Origin: Lentimicrobiaceae bacterium
GTDB taxonomy: Bacteria; Bacteroidota; Bacteroidia; Bacteroidales; F082
Direction of reading: 5' to 3'
NCBI GenBank assembly: GCA_031262365.1
Contig: JAISHW010000071.1
Coordinates: 1 to 39,009 of the forward strand
Length of the DNA: 39,009 bases
Each line of letters starts with the position of its first letter. Within the stretch, counting starts at the first letter, position 1. Shown piece after piece: positions 8,383-19,400 of this stretch. The translations under genes were made by a program, and so were the position numbers. The notes under the pieces were generated by a model. It worked only from the letters and a program-made list of their open reading frames with translations, was not told the DNA's origin and made no database searches.

Positions 8383-9492
8383 ATGGAAGATAATACATTA
8401 AACGATCATAATAACGATTCATACTTACACAGAGGATTTTACGGCAAGCCGAAAGAAGCAACCGATGCCATAAAAAAAGATTTCAAGCACGGATGTTGCA
8501 AATTAGATGTTTTTGATTGGCTGAAAACATACGATCGTCCGCATCAGGCAAAAGAACTGTTAATTGCCGAAATTCGATTTAAAAACGGTCGGAAAGATTT
8601 TTATTCATATACAGCTGAAATGCAACTCGAAGAAGGCGACATCGTTGTCGTTGAAGCGGCTATCGGGCACGACATCGGAGTTGTTTCGTTGGTTGGCGCG
8701 CTGATTTCGACACAAATGAAACGCAAAAAAATAGACCAACCGGTTGAAGCTCTCAAAAAGATTTGCCGACACGCACGTGTCAACGACATCGAAAAATGGT
8801 TTAGTGCAATCGATCTCGAATACGCCGCATTGTATCGTAGCCGTGATATTGCAATCGATCTAAAACTTGATATGAAAATGAACGACATTGAATATCAAGG
8901 TGATAAATCAAAAGCTATTTTCTATTATACAGCAGAAAGTCGTGTCGATTTTCGCGAATTGATCAAGAAATTAGCCGAAGAATTTCATATTCGAATCGAA
9001 ATGCGCCAGATTGGCGTGCGACAAGAAGCGGCAAAATTAGGCGGTATCGGATCGTGCGGACGCGAGCTTTGTTGTTCGTCGTGGATTAGTGATTTTCAAT
9101 CTGTTACAACAAGTGTAGCACATGTGCAACAACTTTCACCCAATCCGCAGAAATTAGCCGGTCAGTGCGGCAAACTGAAATGTTGTCTAAACTACGAATA
9201 CGAAACGTATGCCAATGCTTTAAAAGAATTTCCCGACAATCGCATCGTTTTGAAAACAAAAAAAGGAGATGCTTTTCATCAAAAAAGCGACATTTTCAAG
9301 GGGTTAATGTGGTATTCGTATCGAAACGATCGCGCAAATATTATGGCAATTCCCGTCAACCAAGTAAAAGCAATTATGGCACAAAACGCCAAAGGGCAAT
9401 ATCCCGATAAGTTGGAAGACTTTGCACATTCACAAGAGCAACATGCCGAAAACTACGGCGAGTCGGAAGTCGACTTGCGTTCATACGAATAA
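8383..9492 (+). CDS. ricT: PSP1/RicT family protein
   Basis: A 369-residue PSP1-domain protein (Bacillus YaaT/RicT family). The core has the two family signatures GGIGSCGRELCCSSW and AGQCGKLKCCLNYEYE. Their Cys residues ligate an Fe-S cluster in Bacillus RicT, where the Ric complex affects RNase Y and mRNA processing. The N-terminal PSP1 region includes EEGDIVVVEAAIGHDIGVV. About 50 C-terminal residues are low-complexity and acidic. Bacteroidota lack sporulation, so the old name stage 0 sporulation protein is misleading; the role here is inferred. It is followed 36 bp later by gldH, a pairing familiar from this phylum. Confidence 0.88.
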   Translation: MEDNTLNDHNNDSYLHRGFYGKPKEATDAIKKDFKHGCCKLDVFDWLKTYDRPHQAKELLIAEIRFKNGRKDFYSYTAEMQLEEGDIVVVEAAIGHDIGVVSLVGALISTQMKRKKIDQPVEALKKICRHARVNDIEKWFSAIDLEYAALYRSRDIAIDLKLDMKMNDIEYQGDKSKAIFYYTAESRVDFRELIKKLAEEFHIRIEMRQIGVRQEAAKLGGIGSCGRELCCSSWISDFQSVTTSVAHVQQLSPNPQKLAGQCGKLKCCLNYEYETYANALKEFPDNRIVLKTKKGDAFHQKSDIFKGLMWYSYRNDRANIMAIPVNQVKAIMAQNAKGQYPDKLEDFAHSQEQHAENYGESEVDLRSYE

Positions 9493-9528
9493 AAACACAA
9501 TTTTTACGTTTACTAATGAAATCGCCCA

Positions 9529-10008
9529 ATGAAACGTGTTTCTAAAAACATAACTTCCTGCATCGTTATCACAATAGCGTTATTTTTTGGTTCTTGCGGA
9601 AACAAATCGTTTTACAACACACACGTTCCAATCGAAAAAAACAGTTGGGATAAAAACCAGTCCGCATTTTTCGAACTTACCACCGACGATACCGTTTCGG
9701 TTTATGCTTGTTCGATTCATATCAGGCATTTGGAAACGTATCGATACAGTAATTTGTATCTTTTTTTGAACACGACTTTCCCAAACGGATTGCAAACGCA
9801 CGACACGATCGAATGTATTTTAGCACTTCCCGACGGGAAATGGCTGAGCAAAAGCTCCGGAAGTTTACGCGAAATAGCCCTATTGTTAAATCCCGCATTG
9901 CGATTTCCGATGACCGGAACTTATGTTTTCGAAATCGAACAAGCCATGCGCGATGAGGTTCTCGAAGGCGTTTCCGATATCGGATTAAAAATAGATTACA
10001 CCAAATAA
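9529..10008 (+). CDS. gldH: Gliding-motility-type lipoprotein GldH
   Basis: A 159-residue lipoprotein. A signal peptide with a hydrophobic core ends at the lipobox FGSC (Cys about 23). The mature part has the GldH pattern: a Trp shortly after the lipid anchor (NSWDKNQSAFF), a YRYSNLYLFLNTTFP strand region, a PDGKWL segment and a C-terminal GTYVFEIEQAMR...GVSDIGLKI. GldH is required for gliding in Flavobacterium but also occurs in non-gliding Bacteroidota, where its role is unclear. It lies between ricT and the PBP gene (23 bp), likely one transcript. A related lipoprotein occurs at 28912-29394. Confidence 0.85.
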   Translation: MKRVSKNITSCIVITIALFFGSCGNKSFYNTHVPIEKNSWDKNQSAFFELTTDDTVSVYACSIHIRHLETYRYSNLYLFLNTTFPNGLQTHDTIECILALPDGKWLSKSSGSLREIALLLNPALRFPMTGTYVFEIEQAMRDEVLEGVSDIGLKIDYTK

Positions 10009-10031
10009 CAACTTTTTCCAGAAAACTTTTC

Positions 10032-12347
10032 ATGAAAAAGAAGCAAAAAAACAAAGAAAAGAAAAACGAAAAAGAACAAAAAAAAGCGGTAAAAAAACCG
10101 CATTTTTTCAGCATTGGATTCAAACTTTGGCTCATCTTTTTCATCTTTATTTTTACGCTATTTACGTTTTTTTACGGTATTACAAACGAATGGTTTGGCA
10201 AGATGCCTACATTCGAAGAACTCGAAAACCCGGAAACAAACCTTGCCTCTCAGATTTATTCGGCTGACGGCGTGTTGCTGGGATCTTATTTTATCGAAAA
10301 CCGCTCCAATGTGCATTTTAGCGAACTTTCGCCCTACTTAATCAACGCCTTGATGGCAATTGAAGACATTCGTTTTGTCGAACATTCGGGAATCGATCAA
10401 CGCGCCTTATTTCGCGTTGCTTACGGCATATTTACCGGCAATCGGAAAGGAGGCGGAAGTACGCTTACACAACAATTGGCAAAAAACCTTTTTCCGCGTG
10501 GCGAAAACCTGAGCAAACCAAAATTAGTGATTCGGAAACTTCAGGAATGGGTTACTGCAACAAAATTAGAATATAATTATTCGAAAGAAGAAATTTTGGC
10601 TATGTACCTGAATACGGTTCCTTACGGTAGTAATGCTTTTGGAATCAAATCGGCTACGCTGACATTTTTCAACAAAATGCCCGATGAACTGAATATTCAG
10701 GAAGCCGCATTGATGGCAGGCGTTATCAATGCGCCAACACGTTTCAGTCCGGTGCGTAATCCCGAAAACGCCTTAAAACGCCGTAATTTGGTTTTAGCCA
10801 AAATGGCTGATTACAACTTTATTTCGCAACCGATGTACGATTCGATAAAACACATTCCGATTGATATGTCGCGCTATTTCGTAATGGATCATAACAGAGG
10901 ACAAGCAACTTATTTCCGCGAATTTTTGCGTTCGGAATTGCAACAATGGGCATCGCAACATCAAAAAGCCGATGGCACAACATACAATATTTACAGAGAC
11001 GGCTTGCGGATTTACACGACCATCAACTCAAAAATGCAGCAATATGCCGAAGATGCTGTTCGCAAACATCTGGCGAACGATATACAACCGGCATTTTTCA
11101 AACATTGGAAAGGACAGGCAAACGCCCCTTTTGTGTTCCCTGATTCGGATCCGAAGCAAGAAATCAAAAAAATCATGAACCAGTCAATACGCCGCTCCGA
11201 CCGTTATCGCACAATGAAAAAAGAAGGATACAATGCCGAAGAAATCGAAGAAGCGTTCAACACGCCTACGCGCATGCACGTTTTTTCGTGGAACGGACCA
11301 CTCGATACCATTATGACACCACTCGATTCGATTCGGTATTACAAATTTTTTCTGCAGGCAAGTTTGCTTTCGATCGAGACTCAAACCGGCTATATTCGCG
11401 CCTATGTAGGCGGTAACGATTACCGTTTTTTCAAATACGATCACGTAACACAAGCGCACCGCCAAGTAGGTTCGACATTCAAACCATTTTTGTACACCTT
11501 AGCAATGCAAGAAGGCGAATATTCGCCTTGTTCAAAAATCCCGAACATTCCTTACAGTGTCGAATTGTATGATGGAACATTTTGGGAACCAAAAAATTCG
11601 GACAAAAACAAAGTCGGCGAAGAAGTAACGCTGAAATGGGCTTTGGCAAACTCGAACAACTGGATATCAGCCTACCTGATTAAACGTTTTTCGCCTCAAG
11701 CGGTCGTCCAAATGGCACGAAAAATGGGTGTCAAATCGCCTATCGAACCGGTTCCTGCTATCAGTTTAGGCGTTCCTGACCTAACGCTTTATGAAATGGT
11801 TGGAGCCATGAACACTTACGCCAATCAGGGCGTTTACGTGAAACCGACTTTTATTACCAAAATAGAAGATAAAAACGGCAACATCATCGAACGTTTTATT
11901 CCCGAACGAACAGAAGCACTCGACGAAGTAACAGCGTATAAAATGCTGGAACTGATGAAAGGTGTTGTCGAATCGGGAACGGGAGTTCGTTTGCGATACA
12001 AATATCAATTTACCAATCCGATTGCCGGAAAAACAGGAACAACACAAAATCAGAGCGACGGTTGGTTTATGGGAATCACGCCCGATCTGACAACGGGTGT
12101 TTGGGTTGGTGCCGAAGAACGAAGCGTGCATTTCAGATCGTTGTCTTTAGGACAAGGAGCCAACACGGCACTGCCAATTTGGGCTTTGTATATGCGTAAA
12201 GTGTACGACGACCCGTCGTTAGGAATCTCACAAGGCGAATTTCCAAAGCCATTAGGCGATATGTCAATCGAATTTGATTGCGACAAATACGATCGGCTTC
12301 AGAATAAAAATCGCTCAAATACGCAATATTTTCGAGACGAGTTTTAA
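10032..12347 (+). CDS. mrcA: Class A penicillin-binding protein (PBP1A type)
   Basis: A 771-residue bifunctional peptidoglycan synthase. A very basic N-terminal tail (about 27 residues) precedes one membrane anchor (about 32-50). The GT51 glycosyltransferase follows, with AIEDIRFVEHSG (catalytic Glu111) and GGGSTLTQQLAKNLF. The transpeptidase has the SxxK motif STFK (Ser481), SNN in ANSNNW and KTG at Lys667 in AGKTGTTQ. The protein polymerises glycan strands and cross-links peptides at the outer face of the inner membrane. An insertion around residues 375-430, between the two domains, looks lineage-specific. It is in line with ricT and gldH, and an interspersed repeat begins 4 bp after its stop. 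Confidence 0.96.
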   Translation: MKKKQKNKEKKNEKEQKKAVKKPHFFSIGFKLWLIFFIFIFTLFTFFYGITNEWFGKMPTFEELENPETNLASQIYSADGVLLGSYFIENRSNVHFSELSPYLINALMAIEDIRFVEHSGIDQRALFRVAYGIFTGNRKGGGSTLTQQLAKNLFPRGENLSKPKLVIRKLQEWVTATKLEYNYSKEEILAMYLNTVPYGSNAFGIKSATLTFFNKMPDELNIQEAALMAGVINAPTRFSPVRNPENALKRRNLVLAKMADYNFISQPMYDSIKHIPIDMSRYFVMDHNRGQATYFREFLRSELQQWASQHQKADGTTYNIYRDGLRIYTTINSKMQQYAEDAVRKHLANDIQPAFFKHWKGQANAPFVFPDSDPKQEIKKIMNQSIRRSDRYRTMKKEGYNAEEIEEAFNTPTRMHVFSWNGPLDTIMTPLDSIRYYKFFLQASLLSIETQTGYIRAYVGGNDYRFFKYDHVTQAHRQVGSTFKPFLYTLAMQEGEYSPCSKIPNIPYSVELYDGTFWEPKNSDKNKVGEEVTLKWALANSNNWISAYLIKRFSPQAVVQMARKMGVKSPIEPVPAISLGVPDLTLYEMVGAMNTYANQGVYVKPTFITKIEDKNGNIIERFIPERTEALDEVTAYKMLELMKGVVESGTGVRLRYKYQFTNPIAGKTGTTQNQSDGWFMGITPDLTTGVWVGAEERSVHFRSLSLGQGANTALPIWALYMRKVYDDPSLGISQGEFPKPLGDMSIEFDCDKYDRLQNKNRSNTQYFRDEF

Positions 12348-12351
12348 TGAA

Positions 12352-12470
12352 GGGGGCTTCTAAAAATCCCAATCTCTGCGTTACGCTTCTTCAAACAAAA
12401 TGCTCATTTACGCCAAGTAAACTCCGCTTTTGTTTCAGTCGCAAGCCTTGTGAAATTTTTAGAAGCTCCC
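12352..12470 (+). repeat. Interspersed TIR repeat, copy 2 (internally deleted)
   Basis: The core runs 12357-12465 (109 bp), from CTTCTAAAAAT to ATTTTTAGAAG. The terminal inverted repeat extends to 16 bp with one mismatch (12352-12367 against 12455-12470). It matches copy 3 but lacks an 84-bp internal block, joining ...GCCAAGTAA directly to ACTCCGCTTTTG. It begins 4 bp after the stop codon of the PBP gene. Confidence 0.9.
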
Positions 12471-12473
12471 GAT

Positions 12474-12645
12474 AGATTGCTTCGCTATCGCTCGCAATGA
12501 CTTTTCCATCCAGTCATGCCGTTGCAGAACGGCATCCACTGTAAAGAAAAGGATAAGGTGTTGCTTATTTGCACAATGGATTCCAACCTTCGTCGGAATG
12601 ACTTTTCCGTCCTTGTCATGCCGTTGCAGACGGCATCCATTGTAA
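12474..12645. repeat. REP-like hairpin cluster with a duplicated 49-bp unit
   Basis: Two 49-bp units (12496-12544 and 12597-12645) are near-identical and start 101 bp apart. Each holds a palindrome, ATGCCGTT/AACGGCAT (12516-12535) and ATGCCGT/ACGGCAT (12618-12636). Each is preceded by another stem: ATTGC/GCAAT around 12476-12498, and ATTCC/GGAAT just before the second unit. The 12348-12811 gap holds only repeat copy 2, this cluster and the ruvA promoter; open frames crossing it look spurious. Confidence 0.8.
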
Positions 12646-12763
12646 TAAACACAAATTCCGAATTCAATGAATTTTTTGATACACGTTTATTGGATAGTAA
12701 TAATTCAAAAACTAAAATCAGTTTTTTACCGCACATAAAAGCAAAACAAACCAAAGAAAACTG

Positions 12764-12771
12764 TACTTTTG
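12764..12771 (+). promoter_or_regulatory. -7 promoter element of ruvA
   Basis: TACTTTTG matches TAnnTTTG exactly, 40 bp upstream of the ruvA ATG and downstream of the repeat cluster. It may also serve sprA. Confidence 0.5.
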
Positions 12772-12811
12772 CCTAAATAAATAAGCCCAGTCAAGAACCA
12801 ACACCGGCATT

Positions 12812-13393
12812 ATGTATGCATTTATTCGTGGCAAGGTAGTAGAAAAAAATCCGGCATCGGTTGTTATCGAAAACAATGGTATCGGATATATCATCAATAT
12901 TTCGTTGAATACTTTTTCGGCACTCCATAATTTGTCGGAGGCAAAGTTGTACACCTATCTGGTTGTACGCGAAGATGCACACATACTTTACGGATTTATC
13001 GACGAAGCCGAAAAAGAACTGTTTTTGCATTTGATAAGCGTGTCGGGCGTTGGTCCGAATACGGCTCGTATGATACTTTCGTCGCTTACGACAGCCGAAG
13101 CCACCGAAGCGATTGCAAGTGGCGATGCACATTTGCTCCAATCGGTAAAAGGAATCGGCGGAAAAACGGCGCAACGTATTGTTATTGACTTAAAAGATAA
13201 GGTGTCGAAACTCGAAGTTTTTGCCGAAAAAATAAGTTCATCGCACAATACCGTCAAAGCCGAAGCGTTATCTGGGTTAATGGTTTTGGGATTCAACAAG
13301 AATACGGTTGAAAAAGTTTTAGACAAACTGCTTCGACAACATCCCGAAATCGGTGTGGAAGTTTTGATTAAAGAATCATTAAAATTGCTGTGA
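12812..13393 (+). CDS. ruvA: Holliday junction DNA helicase subunit RuvA
   Basis: A 193-residue protein of normal family length. The N-terminal OB-fold begins MYAFIRGKVVEKNPASVVIENNGIGY. Two helix-hairpin-helix motifs follow, SGVGPNTARMILS and KGIGGKTAQRIVIDLK. The C-terminal three-helix domain that contacts RuvB is the stretch ending KESLKLL. A RuvA tetramer binds four-way junctions and, with RuvB, drives branch migration. It is followed 19 bp later by sprA, a gene order conserved in Bacteroidota and useful as a phylum marker. ruvB and ruvC are not in the window. Confidence 0.96.
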   Translation: MYAFIRGKVVEKNPASVVIENNGIGYIINISLNTFSALHNLSEAKLYTYLVVREDAHILYGFIDEAEKELFLHLISVSGVGPNTARMILSSLTTAEATEAIASGDAHLLQSVKGIGGKTAQRIVIDLKDKVSKLEVFAEKISSSHNTVKAEALSGLMVLGFNKNTVEKVLDKLLRQHPEIGVEVLIKESLKLL

Positions 13394-13412
13394 GGCAGAT
13401 TGTTAAGAATTA

Positions 13413-16400
13413 ATGTGGGGTTTTCATTTGAATAAGTATTACAAAAGTTCATCTGTATTATTAGTTGTTGTCGCATTGCTGTTTGTTGTTGCACAACAAA
13501 CAACGTATGCACAGGAGTCGCAAGACACCACACACGGAATTATTTATCCGATTCCGATAGACAACGGTAATCCCTATAACCAGCTCGATCAGCAGTCGCC
13601 AATGTACTTGCAAGATCCGCCGAATATCAAACGCGAAATAGTGTACAATCCGGCTACCGGACAATACGACTTCGTCAGCAAAGTGGGCGATTTCGAGTAT
13701 CGGACTCCTACCACGATGGACGCAAAAGAATATTTGAATTATCAAAATAAAAAAGGACAACAATCGTATTGGAACACCCGAAAAAAATCGACCGAAACAA
13801 ACGACGGATCAATCATTCCGGCTATTTATGTAGGCGGTAAAGCTTTCGATATGATTTTTGGAGGAAACACCATCGACATCCGTCCTCAAGGATCGGCAGA
13901 AATCAGTTTTGGTATAAAACACAACAAACGCGACGATCCACGCCTGAATGTGCGTCAACGAAGCGTAACAAACTTCGATTTCAATCAGAAAATCCAGATG
14001 AATGTTATCGCTAAAATAGGCGAAAAGATCGACTTTAAAATCAGTTACAACACGGAAGCAACATTTGAATTTGAAAACAAAATGAAGTTGCAATATACGG
14101 GTAACGAAGACGAAATCATCAAGCTAATCGAAGCCGGAAACGTTAGCTTTCCACTTAACAGCACGCTTATCAGAGGGAGTCAAGCCCTGTTTGGCGTAAA
14201 AACACAACTTCAGTTTGGACGCACAACCGTTACCGCTTTGTTTTCGGAACAAGAAAGCGAATCGAAAAATATTACGGTTCAAGGTGGCGCGCAAACGAAC
14301 GAATTCAACCTGACGGCAATTGATTACGAAGAAAACCGACACTTTTTCTTAAGTCAGTATTTTAGAGATAAATACGAAGACGCACTCGAAACCCTTCCTG
14401 TGGTTACTTCCGATGTAAACATCACAAAAATTGAAGTGTGGATAACAAACAAAGGAGCTGCACTCGAAAACAATAGAAATATTTTGGCTTTCACCGACTT
14501 AGGTGAAGCAAAAAACGACTGGCTATTCAACCGTGAAGTACATCCGGCGTTTGGGTCAACTTTGCCTGCCAACAAAGCGAACGACCTCATTACACGGCTC
14601 GACACCAGTGCAGTACGTAGCATCAACTCCATTTCGAGTTATCTGACCGGCGACCCATTCCGAATTGGAAAAACAGGCTATTTAGTTTCGGGACAAGACT
14701 TCGAAAAATTAGAAAATGCACGCAAACTTAACGCCTCAGAATATACCTTAAACTCCAAATTAGGATTTATTTCTTTAAACACAGCAATTACGGCAGATCA
14801 GACAATCGCAGTAGCATATCAATACACGGTTATCGGTCATAACGAAGTTTTTCAAGTAGGTGAATTTTCCGATCAAGGCATTAACGCACCAAAAGTATTG
14901 CTTGCAAAATTGCTTAAAAGCACAACGCTCAACACACGTATGCCCATGTGGAATCTGATGATGAAAAACGTGTACAGCATCAGAGCGTATCAAGTAAATC
15001 GCGAAGATTTCACATTTAACATTCTTTATTCGGGAAACGAAAACGGTGTGCCAACAGGTTATTTTACCGAAGGAAACGAAAATATTAAAGGCGTGCCGTT
15101 GATTCATTTGCTGAATCTTGACAATTTGAATCAACAAAACAATCCCGTACAAGGCGGCGACGGTATATTCGACTTCATCGATAACGCGGCTTCAAGTGGC
15201 GGTACGATAAATGCGTCAAATGGTCGAATTTATTTTACCGTTCTCGAACCTTTCGGAAGTTATATCCGGGAAAAAGTATTTAACAACGACATCAATTTAG
15301 CTAATAAATACGCTTTTGACTCGCTTTATACACTAACCAAAACAGCCGCCGAGCAATATACAGATAAAAACAAATTCGTACTCGAAGGCTATTACAAATC
15401 ACAATCGGGAAGCGAAATCAGTCTTAACGCTCTGAACGTTCCACAAGGCTCGGTAAAGGTTACAGCCGGAGGTGTGCCGCTTACCGAAAACGTTGACTAC
15501 ACAGTCGATTACACACTCGGTCGCGTGAGCATCATTAATGAAGGTATTTTGAATTCAGGAACACCTATTAACATTTCGCTCGAAAACAACTCGATGTTCA
15601 ATCTTCAGAAAAAACGCATGATGGGACTCCGTGTCGAACATGTTTTTGACGAAAATTTCCGAATTGGCGGAACATTGTTAAACTTAAGAGAACGCCCGTT
15701 GACCCAAAAAGTAAATTACGGCGACGATCCAATCAACAATACCATTTACGGATTTGATGTCAGCTACCGCACCGAATCACGTTGGCTGACAAAAATGATT
15801 GACAAAATTCCGGGAATCAACACCAAACAAATATCGACAATCAGTTTCGATGGCGAATTTGCACACTTTCTACCCGGATATTCGCGCGCTGTCGGATCGG
15901 GTGGAACGTCTTATATCGACGATTTTGAAGGTGCCAAATCAACAATCGATCTGCGTCAATTTCACAACTGGTATATGGCAAGCACGCCTCAAGGACAAAC
16001 CGATAAATTCCCTGAAGCAGCTCCCGGAACAGGACTTGATTACGGAAAAAACCGCGCCAAACTAGCATGGTATGTCATTGATCCGTTGTTTTACGATCGT
16101 TATGGAACATTGCGACCGGGAAATGTAGACAAAAACGAACTCTCGAAACATAGCTCGCGGCAAATCTTAGAGCAGGAATTATTTCCGAACAAACAAGTAC
16201 AATCAGGCATTTCGACAAATATATCGGTACTCAACCTTGCTTATTTTCCTTCAGAACGCGCTCCTTACAACTATGATGTAAGACCAACAAGTTATACTTC
16301 CGGAATGGAAGAAGATGGCAGTTTAGCAAACCCGCACACCAGATGGGGTGGTATTATGCGACCGCTCGAATCGACCGATTTTGAAGCCACAAACATTGAA

Positions 16401-19400
16401 TACTTGGAATTTTGGATGATGGATCCGTTTATCGATGATCCGAATAATTCAGGAGAATTGTACTTCAACTTGGGCGACATTTCGGAAGATATTCTTCGCG
16501 ACGGGCGAAAATCGTACGAAAACGGATTACCGTCAACAGCCGAAGTAATGAATGTGGATACAACCATTTGGGGACGTGTACCCATATTACAAGCAATTGT
16601 CGAAGTGTTTAACAACGACCCTGCATCGCGAAAATATCAAGATATTGGCTACGACGGCTTGAACGATGAAGACGAAACTTCGTTCTTCAAAGGAACATTT
16701 CTTGATGCTATTCAAGAAATTTACGGCATCGGATCGAAAGCTTACGAACTTGCGGCAAAAGATCCATCGGCAGATAATTTCCATTATTTCAGAGGTTCGG
16801 ATTACGATAGCGATTCGCGTTACGGAAGCATTACCGAACGCTATAAAAACTACAACGGACCGGACGGAAACTCCCCTACTGATGAACAAAACACAGAAAG
16901 CTATTCGACCAGTTCAACAACATTGCCCAACGTTGAAGACATCAACAAAGACAATACCTTAGGCGAATCGGAACGCTATTTCCAATACGAAGTAAAAATC
17001 GAACCAAATAAAATGAATGTAGGCGAAAACTACATCGCCGATATTCATACAACAAACGTTACGTTGGCAAACGGACAACGTGAAGAGGTTACTTGGTACC
17101 AATTTCGCATTCCGATTAATCAGCCCGACAAAGTGATCGGAAATATTGAAGACTTCCGCTCCATTCGCTTTATGAGAATGTTTCTGAAAGGATTCGAAAA
17201 AGAAAAAGTGTTGCGTTTTGCCACTTTAGAGCTTGTAAGAGGCGAATGGCGCACTTACACACACAACATCCAAGCTCCGGGCGAATATATTCCAAGCGAT
17301 GCGGCGAATGAAACAAAATTCAATATTTCGGCAGTAAACTACGAAGAAAACGGAAATCGCACACCCATTCCTTACCAAATTCCATCGGGAATCGATCAAG
17401 AAGTTTATTACGGAACAACGAGCCTCGTTCGCATGAACGAACAATCAATGATGCTTACCGTACAGAACCTGCTCGATGGTGATGCGCGCGCCGCATACAA
17501 AACAACCGGATTCGACTTCCGCCAATACAAAAAATTAAAAATGTATGTGCATGCCGAAAAATATGCCGAAACCGATCATCTCGAAGATGGCGATGTATCT
17601 ATTTTCATTCGAATGGGCTCCGATTTCACCGAAAATTATTACGAATACGAAATCCCATTAAAACTAACACCATGGCACACAAGCGATGCCGATTTGATTT
17701 GGCCCGAAGAGAACCGATTCGACATCGACCTTGACGAATTGGTCAATGTAAAACAACGGCGCAATAAATCGCTGCAAGAAACAAACACTACCGTTCGTGT
17801 AAATTATTTATACACCGAACAATATGATTCTCACCAAATAAAAGTAATTGGAAATCCGAGTGTTAGCGATATAAAAGGCATGATGATCGGGATACGAAAT
17901 CCAAAAAAGATCGGCGTGCAATCAACCGACGACGGATCGCCGAAAAACGTAATTGTGTGGGTTAACGAATTGCGATTGACCGACTTCGACAATTCGGGCG
18001 GTTGGGCAGCAACAGGTCGTGTCGAAGCAATGCTAGCCGATTTAGGTCGCGTATCTTTTTCCGGATCACACAGTTCGGCAGGATTTGGAAGTCTCGATAT
18101 GAAAGTAAACGAAGTATCGCTCGAATCGACAACAAGTTTCGATGTTTCGACAGATATTGACTTAGGAAAATTCTTACCCGAAACAACCGGCATCAAAATA
18201 CCGATGCACTTCGACTACGGCGAAACGCACATCAACCCGAAATACAACCCGCTCAACCCCGATGTTACAATGAAAGATGAGCTTGATGCGCTGAATACGA
18301 AATCACAAAAAGATTCATTAAAAGCATTAGTCAACGATTTTTCACTGCGTAAAAACATTAACTTCATCAATGTCAGAAAAGAAAGAACTGGAAAAAATCC
18401 AAAAGTGCGCATCTATGACATCGAAAACATCAACGTATCTTATTCTTATAGCGAAGCTTACAACAGAAATATCGACATCGAATACTACACACGTAAACTC
18501 TATCGTGGCGGATTGGCTTACAACTATGTTTCGAATCCAAAAAATGTAACACCTTTTGCAAAGTGGAAAATCATAAATAGTCCGTCGATGCAGCTGCTGA
18601 AAGATTTCAACTTCTATTATTTACCGAAAAGCCTCTCGTTCCGTACCGAAATGAACCGCCGATACGACGAAAAAAAATTCCGCACAAAAAGTCAAGGCGA
18701 CATCATAACCTACCCTACTTACGCAAAAGAATGGGATTGGACACGCGACTACACATTCCAATATGACATTACGCGGGGCTTAAAATTAGATTTTGCTGCC
18801 GGAGCAAATGCTTACATCTACGAACCCGGTGGCAATCCGGATCGCGGATCGGTAGCGTGGAAAGCAAATCGCGACACGATTATCGACGAAATTTTAAACT
18901 TCGGAACAAAAACACGTTATGCACAAACGGTGAAACTCAATTACACGGTTCCTATCAACAAAATTCCAATCTTTAATTGGATATCTGCTACCGCTATTTA
19001 TCAAGGCGGATATACTTGGTTAGCCTCTGCTTCATCGGTACAAGATCGTATCGGAAATTCGATTGAAAACGAAAACACAAAACAAATAAACGGAAACCTT
19101 GACTTTACACGATTGTATAATAAAGTTCCGTATTTAAAACAGTTAAACACGCCTCGCCGAACAAATACACGAGGAGAAACAACGCCGCGACAAGGTGCTG
19201 CTAGACCACAACAAAACGAGGCATCAGCAGATTCGACCCAACAAAAATCCAGCGTGAACTACTTTAAAATCGTTGGCGATCAGTTATTAAAATTGGCAAT
19301 GAGTGTCAAAAGAGCCAACATCAATTACACACAAAAGAACGGGCAATACCTGCCGGGGTTCATGCACGAACCCGATTTATTTGGATTGAACTTTGCAAAC

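Noticed and set aside
12516-12776. Open frames of 86-89 codons on both strands between the PBP gene and ruvA
   Set aside because: They cover the REP-like hairpins and the ruvA promoter and have no protein-like composition.
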